Shown here piece by piece: positions 43,729 to 52,645 of a stretch of 64,000 nucleotides of DNA. The position numbers and the translations under genes are program-made. The notes beneath the pieces are model-generated. The model was not told the origin of the DNA. It saw only the letters and a list, made by a program, of their open reading frames with translations, and did not search any database. The stretch spans positions 13,708,459-13,772,458 of the forward strand of contig JAJLRJ010000014.1 in assembly GCA_024195265.1 (NCBI GenBank). The letters run 5' to 3'. The first letter of the stretch is position 1. The number at the start of each line of letters is the position of its first letter. The DNA is from Dendrophyllia cribrosa. Taxonomy: Eukaryota; Cnidaria; Anthozoa; Scleractinia; Dendrophylliidae.

Positions 43729-43965
43729 TCAGTTGCACTTTCTCTCTGTGGTTGTTTTACAGGAAGCGAAGCAGGGCGTGATTGTGGTTTTCGTCCTCGT
43801 TTCGCAGATGGTTTTTCCAATCTTCATGTTTCCCAGTTTTTTCATGATCAAATCACCTGATTTTTCAACTGCCATTTTGCCCACTTTTTCTCCAGCGTGA
43901 GAAATTCCTGCGTCCAAAGCTTTTTTCGCAAATGGTTTCGCAACTTTCTTGAGAATTCCTTTCAT
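43729..43965 (-). CDS. Small basic virion/core protein, C-terminal part (78 aa)
   Basis: Sequence MKGILKKVAKPFAKKALDAG then ISHAGEKVGKMAVEKSGDLI is an Ala/Lys-rich amphipathic helix region that in related elements follows directly on the 42-aa segment encoded upstream (43962-44090). The two frames overlap as ATGA. Either this is a translational coupling or, more likely, one missing base split a single gene. The last ~30 residues (Thr/Lys-rich) may be out of frame. Probable minor core or membrane-lytic protein; exact role unknown. Confidence 0.6.
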   Translation of the reverse strand: MKGILKKVAKPFAKKALDAGISHAGEKVGKMAVEKSGDLIMKKLGNMKIGKTICETRTKTTITPCFASCKTTTERKCN

Positions 43966-44090
43966 GGCTGGTCTGCCATCTTTTTCAGTGGCTTGAAGAT
44001 GGAATCAAAAATGATTCCTGTTCCTTTGTGCTTATAAACAAACTTCCCCAGTTTGGGGTGATAAACTCGAGAAAATTCATATGCTTTCAT
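43962..44090 (-). CDS. Short N-terminal segment of the small core protein (42 aa)
   Basis: ATG at 44090 follows TATAAA. It encodes MKAYEFSRVYHPKLGKFVYK then HKGTGIIFDSIFKPL, a motif (RxYHPK..VYKHKGxGIxFDSIFKP) that I recognise from adintovirus-type Polintons. It stops in the ATGA overlap with the next frame. Confidence 0.65.
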   Translation of the reverse strand: MKAYEFSRVYHPKLGKFVYKHKGTGIIFDSIFKPLKKMADQP

Positions 44091-44091
44091 T

Positions 44092-44851
44092 TTATAGTCT
44101 TTTTTTTAATATCAGCGAGAAAGCTGTGTCTGCTCCATTCAAGTTGACAATTCTTCTTTTCCCGTCTGTGATATACATCCGAATTGAGCTGATCGTGTTT
44201 TTATTCACAGGGCAGAAAGCTATTTTTATGGGTTCACGCTCAAAACTATATGATGCCTGCAAAACAGATGTGGAAAAGGAATAGATGATATCAGTCTCTT
44301 CCCCATCTACAAGTGAATCATTTGTCAGATCACAATGAATGTTCAACATATCAGTATCTTGACTGAGGTTTGGAACTTTTGGGCCAAAATTAACTTTCTC
44401 CTTCAGAATCTTTTTATCAAAACCTACAAGATCCCCGAAATTCGATTGAGTGAAATCCAGTTGATAATTTTCAGCCAATGTTATTGTTACTCTGAAAGTT
44501 TCATTGCTGAACGCCAGATTGATTGGGAAAAACATCTTCTTTTCCAGCGACTTTCACCACTGTTGCTTCCCGAATGAAATCATTTATCCCAGTATACCCC
44601 CAAACTCCAGCAGGAAAAGCAATATCGGAAAATGTTTTCCCACCATCAGAGGAAAACCGGATCAGTTGATTTTCATATTGAGGATTGATGTTATACCACG
44701 TAAAACTCATATTTATGATTCGTTTCAGTCCAACAACATATTGATCATTCGGATCAAGAATAATTTGACGATTAAATTTTGTTGTGAAATCTGCAGGTTT
44801 GTTTAGTCTGTTCTTAACAGCGTAAGATGACAGGACGATTTCTCTTTCCAT
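44092..44851 (-). pseudogene. Penton/minor capsid protein (single jelly-roll), one frameshift
   Basis: Vertex capsomer. The first part (start 44851, after ATAAA) reads MEREIVLSSYAVKNRLNKPA and continues through LKRIINMSFTWYNINPQYEN, SSDGGKTFSDIAFPAGVWGY. The second part, in a different frame from about 44530 to 44092, continues NETFRVTITLAENYQLDFTQ, FGDLVGFDKK and KNTISSIRMYITDGKRRIVN. The frames join at a T5 run (44525-44532), where one extra base would explain the break. Otherwise full length and free of stops. Lies between the PPxY protein and the small core protein. Confidence 0.85.
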
Positions 44852-44865
44852 TTTATGGTTTGAAA

Positions 44866-45828
44866 TAGTTTTTGAACAGCTTTTCTCGTGCTGGGATTTG
44901 TTGATGACTGTCTCTTTCAGGAGAAGATCGAGAATGCCCACTCCAGTGTTTCTGATTGCCAGATTTGTGTTTCCAGCAAGGATGGAGCCAATGATAACCT
45001 CAAGTTTCTGGAGAAGTTCTTTGGGATTGGAGAAAAAACGAACAGAACCACCTTTTCTCTCCCAGGCGTTCCGCTTTCTTCTTTTCAACCCAGAGCCTGA
45101 AAATGTTCCCATTCTCTTCTTTGTAATGCCTCAAGTAGTCATTTATTGCTTGGAATGAACGATCTATTCCTTGATGCTGTATTTGCCTCTGCTCTGCAGT
45201 TATTTCTCCCCTGTTAAACTTTTTAGTCCAAGACGCTTTATACCCTTTCAGTTGATTTTTCCGATGATTTGCAATCTTAAGAATGTTGTTGAGATATTTG
45301 TTTTTCCGCTGCGCTGAGATGTTCGTCTGGTTGAGAACTTCTTCCACTGTATCATAATCAGCAAGATTCAAATTTGTCAAAATCTCATTTGCTTCTTCCT
45401 CAAGGACTTTTTCATATTTAGGAGGATCATCTTCTTCTTCTTGAAGCGAGGGATCGGGATCTTCTGCCATTATTTCTTCATATGTTGGTGGATTTACTGG
45501 GATTTGTTTAGCTGCTTGCGGCGCAACAATCTCATCATCAAATAAACCACCAACATCCATCTCTTCAAATGGATCGACTTCTGGATAATAATCTATGCCT
45601 GGATCGACTTTTGGTTTCCTCCTCCGAACTGGCAAAGGCTGGCTGCCTCAAATTCGACGCAACAACCTCATCTAGTTTTGCTGTTATGGGACGGAACATT
45701 TTTGCTAGTCCAGTTTGGCTTGTTTCTTCACCCAACTTTTTCTGAGTGATGACATCGTGAACAAAGTTGATTTTTTTACCCAAAGCGGATTTGCTTTTAG
45801 CCATTTCATTCCATTTTAATAAACTCAT
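44866..45828 (-). pseudogene. PPxY-containing virion protein, ~320 codons, two frame changes
   Basis: Conserved Polinton/adintovirus structural protein of unknown precise role. The N-terminal frame (start 45828, after CTTAAA) is MSLLKWNEMAKSKSALGKKI, ending near 45640. The middle frame (45635-45000) has KVDPGIDYYPEVDPFEEMDV, then two PPxY motifs (NPPTYEEI near 45490 and DPPKYEKV near 45415) and helical sequence. The C-terminal frame (about 45105 to 44866) has GGSVRFFSNPKELLQKLEVI and NTGVGILDLLLKETVINKSQ. Each frame change needs one extra base. PPxY motifs recruit NEDD4-type ubiquitin ligases in many viruses and in adenovirus protein VI. The start faces the ATPase start 63 bp away, so the two share a divergent promoter. 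Confidence 0.8.
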
Positions 45829-45891
45829 TTTAAGTCCATAAACAAGATGTAGAACAAGATGTTCATCTAAATTTGTCTTCTGGGAAATAAA
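45829..45891. promoter_or_regulatory. Divergent intergenic promoter region (63 bp)
   Basis: This separates the leftward capsid block (ATG at 45828) from the rightward ATPase-fibre block (ATG at 45892). Both start codons sit in a TAAAATG context (CTTAAAATG and AATAAAATG). No separate TATA box is evident, so the AT-rich start context may itself be the promoter element. Confidence 0.5.
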
Positions 45892-46524
45892 ATGAAGATT
45901 GTCAATTATGATTGCCATGATCCAATCACAAACTTTCGACAGTTGCAGCCTTTTATGCCGGATCGAACTTTCAGAATGTTGATCTGTGGTCCTTCAGGAT
46001 CTGGAAAAACAAACGTTCTCCTGGATATGATTCTCCGCCTGCTTTTCTACGATAAGATCTTCCTCTATGCGAAAAATCTGGATCAAGCTAAATATCAACA
46101 TCTGATGAAAACATTTCGCCCAATCAGCAAAGAAGCTGGATATGACATCATTGAAGCATCCTCAGATGAAATCATCCCAGTTTCTGAATTATCTGGGGAG
46201 AATCAAAAACTGGTTGTTTTTGACGATTTTGTTTGCGAGAAAAACCAAAAGCCATTGATTGATTATTTCATCCAGGGCAGACACAAGAATTGTTCTGTGA
46301 TTTATCTGTCACAAAGTTATTTCCAAACACCAAAAGATATCCGCCTGAATTGTTCTCATCTTTGCATTTTGAATTTCCCAGCAACAAAGAAATTACTGCG
46401 ATCTGCAGGGAGAATAACATCAAAGAAAGAAGATTATCTGAAAGCCACACGTGATCCGTTTTCTTTCCTCTATGTGGATAAACCAAGGAAATTCATGGCT
46501 AAAAACTTTGATGAAAGACTTTAA
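45892..46524 (+). CDS. ATP: FtsK/HerA-type genome-packaging ATPase, 210 aa
   Basis: Motor that translocates the DNA into the capsid. Walker A GPSGSGKT at 33-40, Walker B KLVVFDDF at 106-113, and the HerA-type QGRHKNCSVIYLSQ segment at 128-141 with the arginine-rich PKDIR that follows. Length is normal for adintovirus/Polinton A32-like ATPases. Intact. The stop is immediately followed by the fibre start (TAAaATG), so they are likely co-transcribed. Confidence 0.93.
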   Translation: MKIVNYDCHDPITNFRQLQPFMPDRTFRMLICGPSGSGKTNVLLDMILRLLFYDKIFLYAKNLDQAKYQHLMKTFRPISKEAGYDIIEASSDEIIPVSELSGENQKLVVFDDFVCEKNQKPLIDYFIQGRHKNCSVIYLSQSYFQTPKDIRLNCSHLCILNFPATKKLLRSAGRITSKKEDYLKATRDPFSFLYVDKPRKFMAKNFDERL

Positions 46525-46525
46525 A

Positions 46526-48454
46526 ATGAGCTACTCAAATGGATTACTTTCTGAAACAACAAGCACCTCACATGGAGGACGAGATGGAAGAGATGGATTG
46601 CCAGGAGTTGGTTTTAAGCTAACATCCACAGGAGATTATGATATGTCAAACAGAAAACTAGTTAATGTCGCTGAAGGAACAGAAAATGCAGATGCAGTTA
46701 CAAAACATCAAGTTAACTCGTTGAAAAGCAGTGTAGAAACCAAACTGATTCAACTGAGAGCAGATTCTTTGCAAGTAGATGGAACTTCTCACATGACTGG
46801 AGATCTGGATCTCAGAGGAAATAAACTGATTCTTCCTGGAGAGATAGATATGGACCAAAAGCTGATCACAAATCTGAAAACAGACCAGAATCAAGATCTT
46901 TCTGCTGTTAACATGAGGACTTTGAAAAATTTTCATCCAAACGCGCCAACACCAACGCATGAAGTGACGAAAAACATTGATTTAAAACATCTCTATAATG
47001 TGACAAAATCAAAACAGCAGACTTATGAGGATCTTTCCGCAAACTATAACAACTTGATCTCTTTCAATGATGCAAAGAATATCTTTCTCAGTCGGAAAGA
47101 AACGTTTCCAATGGAAACAAGCTTGGATATGGGAAACCAGTTCATTTATAACGTAAAAGATCCTGTCAACATCGATCAAGCAGCCAACAAAAAATATGTA
47201 GATAAACTTGTGGCTGATACTCTTTCTCTTTCCGGAGGAACAATGACTGGAGAGCTGAATATGGGAAGTCAGAAAATCATAAATCTGGGAACACCAATTT
47301 TTGGCACAGATGCAACTTCGAAAACTTACGTGGATCAAAGCGTCCATTTATTTGACACAGAACTGCAAGCTGCTCTCCAAACATCTCTCCAAAAAACTGG
47401 AGGAACAATGACTGGAGAGCTGAATATGGGAAGCCAGAAAATCACAAATCTGGGAACACCAACAGATGACACTGACGCTGCTACAAAGAAATTTGTAAAC
47501 GAAACAGCTATTTCTCCTGCTGGAAATTTGCAAGATGCATTTCATTTTCTCATGAGTGATACGGGAGAATCTTTCAACGGGCATGATTTGCAAGTTGTTG
47601 GCGTTGTAGATTTTCCGTTTTCTCCGCATCATTTTAACAAAAAAGCTTTTCAGCTGAATATTGGAAAAGATTCTTCAAATCTTTATTCTGGAAGAATGGG
47701 CTTAAATATGTTGAAGTTGCCTCAAGGAGAATACACACTTGTTGTTGAGTTTTTTCCTGCTCTTTTGAGTGGTGTAATTTTTGATGCTGTTTCAACGAGC
47801 TTGAACATAAATCAAACGACAACAAAAATGTTTTCTGGCTACTCTCGATCAATCATCCACATGCATAAATGGCAGATTTCTCCTCCTGAGTTTGTTTATT
47901 TCGATCTTAAATGGCAGGGAACAACAGATTCTCCATCAATCGGAGTTTCTCATCTAATCGTTTATGGAATTTCTGGATTTCACGCAGATGTGCCAAGTTC
48001 TGTTTATGATTCTCCCTTCGTTTTTGACTCAGGAAAGATGGTTATGCAAAGAGACTTAGATCTGAATGGACAAAAACTCTTGAATTTTCCTTCACCGAGT
48101 TTTCTTTTGGCAAGATGGGAAAAAGGAACAAACAGTGAATGCATCATCTTTTCAAATCACGAAAATGAAACTTTTTGGGAGTATTGGGGAGTTGATTTTA
48201 AACTGAGAAGAGTTCTCCTTTTCGTGACTGACTCTGGAGGAAATCCTGTTGTGTCAGCAAATCTTCAGATGGCTCTTGCCTTGCAACTCAAAACTATTTC
48301 CAGGACATATGCCACTCCTTCTGTCAACTCTCCTCCTGGAATGTATGAATTCATCTTCAACGTTCCCATTGGAAACGATGAATCTTTCTTTCTTGCACTC
48401 TTCAAAGCAGATACAATTCGAAAAGCAAAAGCAACAATCGTGATTCAAATATGA
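46526..48454 (+). CDS. Tail-fibre-like protein with collagen-like and phage-type repeats, 642 aa
   Basis: Likely trimeric host-attachment fibre. The start at 46526 is one base after the ATPase stop. Residues ~17-28 hold a short collagen-like GGRDGRDGLPGVGF. Then come repeats of the bacteriophage tail-fibre type: MTGDLDLRGNKL (~90-101), and two close copies of GGTMTGELNMGSQK + INLGTP + TDATSKTYVD / TDAATKKFVN (~250-335). These (GGTMTGxLxMGxxKIxNLGTP...A.K.YVD) form intertwined shafts in phage fibres. The C-terminal ~300 residues are beta-rich and end in a probable receptor-binding head (LMSDTGESFNGHDLQVVGVV onward). Intact; its end overlaps the next gene by ATGA. Confidence 0.85.
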   Translation: MSYSNGLLSETTSTSHGGRDGRDGLPGVGFKLTSTGDYDMSNRKLVNVAEGTENADAVTKHQVNSLKSSVETKLIQLRADSLQVDGTSHMTGDLDLRGNKLILPGEIDMDQKLITNLKTDQNQDLSAVNMRTLKNFHPNAPTPTHEVTKNIDLKHLYNVTKSKQQTYEDLSANYNNLISFNDAKNIFLSRKETFPMETSLDMGNQFIYNVKDPVNIDQAANKKYVDKLVADTLSLSGGTMTGELNMGSQKIINLGTPIFGTDATSKTYVDQSVHLFDTELQAALQTSLQKTGGTMTGELNMGSQKITNLGTPTDDTDAATKKFVNETAISPAGNLQDAFHFLMSDTGESFNGHDLQVVGVVDFPFSPHHFNKKAFQLNIGKDSSNLYSGRMGLNMLKLPQGEYTLVVEFFPALLSGVIFDAVSTSLNINQTTTKMFSGYSRSIIHMHKWQISPPEFVYFDLKWQGTTDSPSIGVSHLIVYGISGFHADVPSSVYDSPFVFDSGKMVMQRDLDLNGQKLLNFPSPSFLLARWEKGTNSECIIFSNHENETFWEYWGVDFKLRRVLLFVTDSGGNPVVSANLQMALALQLKTISRTYATPSVNSPPGMYEFIFNVPIGNDESFFLALFKADTIRKAKATIVIQI

Positions 48455-48948
48455 TTTCTCCAGAGAAAATGAAAGAAGATATTTTTAATTTCAATCACAT
48501 CTCTCCTGACATAACAGAAGAAAAACTGGAAGAGATCAAGCAATTCTATCGATTTTATCATAAAAGATTTTGGTGTTTGAAAAGAGCTCACAAACATTTC
48601 AAGCGAATGAATTTGTTTGTGAATTTGACATCTTCCGCTCTTGTTGCGATTGGAGCGATTGCTGGAGGAGTGACAATGAATCCTGTGGTTTTGGGAGTGA
48701 TTTCAGGTGCAGGACTGATCGTTAAAGCAGGGAATGAAATAAAGAATTATGTAAACAAGATTGAAATGACAAAGTTCGCGTTTACAACTTACGAGAAAAC
48801 ATTGACTGATCTGCGTTTTGCTTTGAGGAGTGCTATATTTGATCGAAATGAATTTCTTTCAGCAATGGAAGCGATTGATGGGATTGTGATTGATTTGGGA
48901 TTAGATTTAGAGAAGTTTGAGAGAAAATATGATAAACGATTTGTGTGA
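48451..48948 (+). CDS. Small membrane protein with two hydrophobic segments, 165 aa
   Basis: The N-terminal ~50 residues are charged and helical. Two adjacent hydrophobic stretches follow (LFVNLTSSALVAIGAIAGGV, ~52-71, and MNPVVLGVISGAGLIVKAG, ~73-91), then a helical C-terminus with FAFTTYEKTLTDLRFALRSA. I recognise it as a conserved Polinton ORF next to the fibre but know no function. The layout (helix, TM hairpin, helix) recalls SLATT or holin-like proteins. Starts in the ATGA overlap with the fibre, so translation is probably coupled. Intact. Confidence 0.7.
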   Translation: MISPEKMKEDIFNFNHISPDITEEKLEEIKQFYRFYHKRFWCLKRAHKHFKRMNLFVNLTSSALVAIGAIAGGVTMNPVVLGVISGAGLIVKAGNEIKNYVNKIEMTKFAFTTYEKTLTDLRFALRSAIFDRNEFLSAMEAIDGIVIDLGLDLEKFERKYDKRFV

Positions 48949-48975
48949 TTTTTCATTTCTGAGGAAATGAAAAAC

Positions 48976-49920
48976 TCAGTTCTTGATGAAAAGAATTCGC
49001 TTCCAGCTTTCTTCGCTTGGCCAAGGATATTGGTTGACAAAAAACGTCCATTGTCCTTCGGGGAGATAACGATTAAAATCTTCTTCACTGGGGAAAAAAT
49101 GATAACAGCGTTTGTAAAAGAACTGAGTAAAATCGCTAGAATCTCGCACAACTCCATATTCGCCTGTATCTAGATTAAATATTACTTGCTTATCATTTTC
49201 TCCAGCCAGTTTCTCACTGTCATCTTCACATGGAGTAAATTCACTGAAGGTGGTTAACAGGTTTAACCAAACATCAATACAAGAGCGTGTCTCTAAACGT
49301 TTCCTTTCTTTCATTCTAGCAATATGTGCATCTGAATTGTATCTTAGCTCATCTTTTTTGTTGTCAGATGATTCATCTTTTGGGATGTCAACAGATTCAG
49401 TTTTTATCTCCTCCTGAATATCAACAGATTCAGTTTCTATCTCTGGAATATCAATAGATTTAATTTCTATCTCTGGAATAGATTCAATTTCTATCTCCTC
49501 CTGAATATCAACAGATTCAGTTTCTACTTCTGTTTCTGTGAAAAGAAATGGAGATCCTGATCTTTTCAGAAACTCTTTTAGCTTCTCAATAACAACATCC
49601 CATTTTTCTTGAGACCAAGGATCCATCTTTCCTGGAAAATACTGTATATTCGTTAACTCCCCTGGAGAATATGTAAAAGTCATAATACTCATCCCAGTTT
49701 TTAACTCTAACGTTGGCTCTGGCTTTGGTTTTGATTCAGGAGAAAGATCATCTTTCAGCACTTCTAGTTGTCGCCCATCCTTTAAAGTAAATTTGTTTTT
49801 TCCCTCTTTCAAAACTCGACATAAATATTGTCTGGTTAAGTTCATATGAGAAGAGAGAGCAGAAATCGATTTCTCTGATGCAACTGTTTCTCCAGTTTTC
49901 ATATCAATCAGATTCCACAT
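48976..49920 (-). CDS. HTH/NUMOD1-like protein with acidic repeats and GQWTF domain, 314 aa
   Basis: Start at 49920 (MWNLIDMKTG) follows CCTCTATTAAA; the longer frame upstream runs into another gene's remains. Residues ~1-55 form one module: S-xxS-xLSSHM-x-L-T-R-Q-x-L, then EGKNKFTLKDGRQLEV, like a helix-turn-helix or NUMOD1 repeat. The middle has several copies of ESVDIQEEI/ESIPEIEIK, a low-complexity acidic repeat. The C-terminus DFNRYLPEGQWTFF ... ESWKRILFIKN is shared with the end of the neighbouring gene (GQWTF...FIKN). Convergent with the membrane-protein gene. Function unknown; DNA binding and regulation are plausible. Confidence 0.65.
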   Translation of the reverse strand: MWNLIDMKTGETVASEKSISALSSHMNLTRQYLCRVLKEGKNKFTLKDGRQLEVLKDDLSPESKPKPEPTLELKTGMSIMTFTYSPGELTNIQYFPGKMDPWSQEKWDVVIEKLKEFLKRSGSPFLFTETEVETESVDIQEEIEIESIPEIEIKSIDIPEIETESVDIQEEIKTESVDIPKDESSDNKKDELRYNSDAHIARMKERKRLETRSCIDVWLNLLTTFSEFTPCEDDSEKLAGENDKQVIFNLDTGEYGVVRDSSDFTQFFYKRCYHFFPSEEDFNRYLPEGQWTFFVNQYPWPSEESWKRILFIKN

Positions 49921-50008
49921 TTTAATAGAGGAAAAAAAGTTTACAAAAAAGTTTTTTTTGTAAACTAAATCTGTTTTTTTCTGGAGAAATTTTGTTTCCA
50001 GAAAAAAC

Positions 50009-50974
50009 TCAGTTCTTGATGAAAAGAGTTCGTGTCCAAAATTCAGGCGCTGAAGTGTATGATTTTTGCGGATGAAAAGTCCACTGTCCTTTCGAGAGAT
50101 TCTCTCGATATTCTTCTGGATCAGGATAAGATTCATAGCCGTGTTTGTCGAACCATTTTTGAAGATCCCAATAATCTTTCGCGCGAAACCACACACCGGA
50201 GTGCATATTAGTGATCACATTTTGATCATGTTTTCCTGCTGGTGCTTCTTCAAAATCTCAGCTGAAGAGAATCCTTTGAAGTTTTCTTTCACTTGATCCC
50301 AAATAGAATCAGAAAACACAAAACTTCCATCAAGTGGTTGGAGAGCAGGTTTGGGAGGAAGAGATGCCAGCTTTTGGCTCCTCCTCAAGTTTTACCTGAA
50401 ATTTCTCTCCGTCGCTTCTTCTAGTGAAACTGTTTCTCCCGCTTTTCAGTGCATTACGGATGGTTCCTGAGTCAATTCCTAGTTCCTTTGTAGCTGCTGA
50501 AACACTGGGGAAAGACAATGTTGTTGAAGATGATGAAATACGGATGGGGATAGACTGTTTCTTCTTTGGAGTTGGCGCTTCATCTTCCGTCCATGGTTCT
50601 GTCAACTGTCCTTTATCAAAGGTTCTGGACAAGAATAATTTCTTCCCGTCTTTCTTAACAAAACGTTTTTCAACATAACGTTGGAAAGCTGCATAGATTG
50701 CCTGACGAGTCACGCCAATCCACTGAGCCATCTCAGCCATTGTTTCAAAAGTTTTCAGGGGCGGTTCAGCAAGAGAATTATGAACAGAAAATCTATCTTC
50801 ATTTTGATTTGCGACCAGAACTTTTTTATCTTGGAAAGTGAAAACATTCCTCCCTTCATTTATTGCTTTGTTGAGAGCCCTTGGAGCGATCTTCATAAAT
50901 CTTGCAAGAGCCGCCTGTGAAGAAAATCTCTCACTGAGACGTTGTTTTGTCAACGCATCTATCAAAACCCACAT
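50009..50974 (-). pseudogene. Three-module HTH/NUMOD1-like protein with GQWTF domain (two frame changes)
   Basis: Paralogue of the previous gene. Start 50974 (MWVLIDALTK) parallels MWNLIDMKTG. Three modules are visible: SSQAALARFMKIAPRALNKA + EGRNVFTFQDKK; ETMAEMAQWIGVTRQAIYAA + FVKKDGKKLF; SVSAATKELGIDSGTIRNAL + SGRNSFTRRSDGEKF. The frame changes near 50360 and again near 50240, after which the C-terminal domain (HSGVWFRAKDYWDLQKWF ... GQWTF ... TLFIKN) ends at 50009. The module pattern (S-xx-AA-xx-hG-h-xxxx-h-xxxL-xxG-xN-x-F) fits NUMOD1-type DNA-binding repeats. Lies next to the hairpin array. Confidence 0.65.
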
Positions 50975-50989
50975 TTTCTTAGGTGTCAA

Positions 50990-52344
50990 AAAATGAAAAA
51001 GAAAACCACAAAAATGTTCTCAAAGTTTTCTGGAAGAAGATTTCTGAGGAGATTTCTCTCCAGATTTTTTTTCTGGAAGAAGATTTTCTGAAAAGATTTC
51101 TGAGGAGATTTCTGAAAAGATTTTCTGAGGAGATTTCTGAGGAGATTTCTCTCCAGATTTTTTTTCTGGAAGAAGATTTTCTGAGAAGATTTCTGAGGAG
51201 ATTTCTCGAATTTTGTAAACTAAATCTGTTTTCTGAAAACGATTTTGTTTCCAGAAATCTAGAATGTAAACTAAATTGTAAACTAAATCTGTTTTCTGAA
51301 AACGATTTTGTTTCCAGAAATCTGGGAGAAATCTAGAATGTAAACTAAATTGTAAACTAAATCTGTTTTCTGGAAATGATTTTGTTTCCAGAAATCTGGG
51401 AGAAATCTCCCAGATTTTAACAGAAACATTATTTTCTGCTGAAAATTTAACAGAATATCTTGATTTTTATTTTCATTTTTTCTCTGGAGATATATTTTTT
51501 TTGTTTTTGATTTTGAAAAACTTTTTTATTTTTATTTCTTTACCCTAAAGGAACTTCTTCATGAAATAAATAAACATTCTGCTAAAATTTTAGCAGAAAC
51601 ATAATTGATATTCTGCTAAAATTTTTAGCAGAACAACTTGATTTTGATTTTCTGCTCCAGATTTTAGCAGAAACATTTGTTTTTTCTGCTAAAATTTTTT
51701 TTGTAAACTAAATCTGTTTTCTGGAAACGATTTTGTTTCCAGAAATCTAGAATGTAAACTAAATTGTAAACTAAATCTGTTTTCTGGAAATGATTTTGTT
51801 TCCAGAAATCTAGAATGTAAACTAAATTTTGTTTTCTGGAAACGATTTTGTTTCCAGAAATCTGGAAATGTAAACTAAATTTTGTTTTCTGGAAACGATT
51901 TTGTTTCCAGAAATCTGGAAATGTCAACTTTTTTTGATGAAAATCTGTTTTCTGGAAACGATTTTGTTTCCAGAAATCTGGAAATGTAAACTAAATTTTG
52001 TTTTCTGGAAACGATTTTGTTTCCAGAAATCTGGAAATGTAAACTAAATTTTGTTTTCTGGAAACGATTTTGTTTCCAGAAATCTGGAAATGTCAACTTT
52101 TTTTGATGAAAATCTGTTTTCTGCTGAAAATTTAGCAGAATATCTTGATTTTTATTTTCATTTTTTCTCTGGAGATATATATTTTTTGTTTTTGATTTTG
52201 AAAAACTTTTTTATTTTTATTTCTTTACCCTAAAGGAACTTCTTCATGAAATAAATGAGCATTCTGCTAAAATTTTAGCAGAAACATTTTTTGATGTTCT
52301 GTTAAAAAAATTAACAGAACAACTTGATTATATCCTGGATATAA
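50990..52344. repeat. Non-coding array of short palindromes and AT-rich direct repeats
   Basis: Contains four layers. (1) 51025-51210: tandem pieces of AGATTTCTGAGGAG and TCTCCAGATTTTTTTTCTGG. (2) Ten near-identical 28-bp hairpins TTTCTGGAAAC-GATTTT-GTTTCCAGAAA starting at 51230, 51293, 51367, 51718, 51781, 51833, 51886, 51949, 52002 and 52055. (3) Palindromes TTCTGCTAAAATTTTAGCAG at 51582, 51613 and 52261 with variants. (4) A ~170-bp direct duplication (about 51433-51600 and 52118-52287). No frame is coding. It lies between the two groups of HTH-like genes. Function unknown. Confidence 0.85.
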
Positions 52345-52644
52345 TCAATCTAAGTAAGTTTGCAAGTGCATCATATCCTCACATACCTCCCTGTATTTTT
52401 TGATTGTGATAAGATTCTCACATGCTCTTTTTATCTCCTTCACATAAGATTCTACTGGAGATCTTTGAGTGAGTGAGATGAGAAAATCACGAATTTTCAT
52501 CTCGATTTCTCTTACTTTAATATATTTTTCAGCAAGTATATCGTTTTCTTCTTTGTTACCTTGAAAACTATTCCTTGTCCAGGTGAGATCGAATGCTTGC
52601 AAACAGTTAAATTCGGTGCCACTAAATCGGTCCATGAAGTTCAT
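52345..52644 (-). CDS. Unknown Polinton protein, 99 aa
   Basis: Start at 52644 (MNFMDRFSGTEF) is one base after the stop of the upstream gene (TAAaATG). Helical, charged, no recognised domain; contains NDILAEKYIKVREIEMKIRD and a C-terminal MMHLQTYLD. Likely co-transcribed with the 52646-53272 gene. Confidence 0.55.
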   Translation of the reverse strand: MNFMDRFSGTEFNCLQAFDLTWTRNSFQGNKEENDILAEKYIKVREIEMKIRDFLISLTQRSPVESYVKEIKRACENLITIKKYREVCEDMMHLQTYLD

Positions 52645-52645
52645 T

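Noticed and set aside
46526..48454. Bacterial or phage contamination because of tail-fibre repeats
   Set aside because: The gene is inside an element with host MITE sequence and matching duplications on both sides.
51230..52090. CRISPR-like array
   Set aside because: Repeats are perfect palindromes with repetitive spacers, in an animal transposon with no cas genes.
51230..52090. Heat-shock elements (TTCnnGAA)
   Set aside because: TTCTGGAA and TTCCAGAA match a two-unit HSE, but no run of three correctly spaced units exists, so HSF binding is not claimed.
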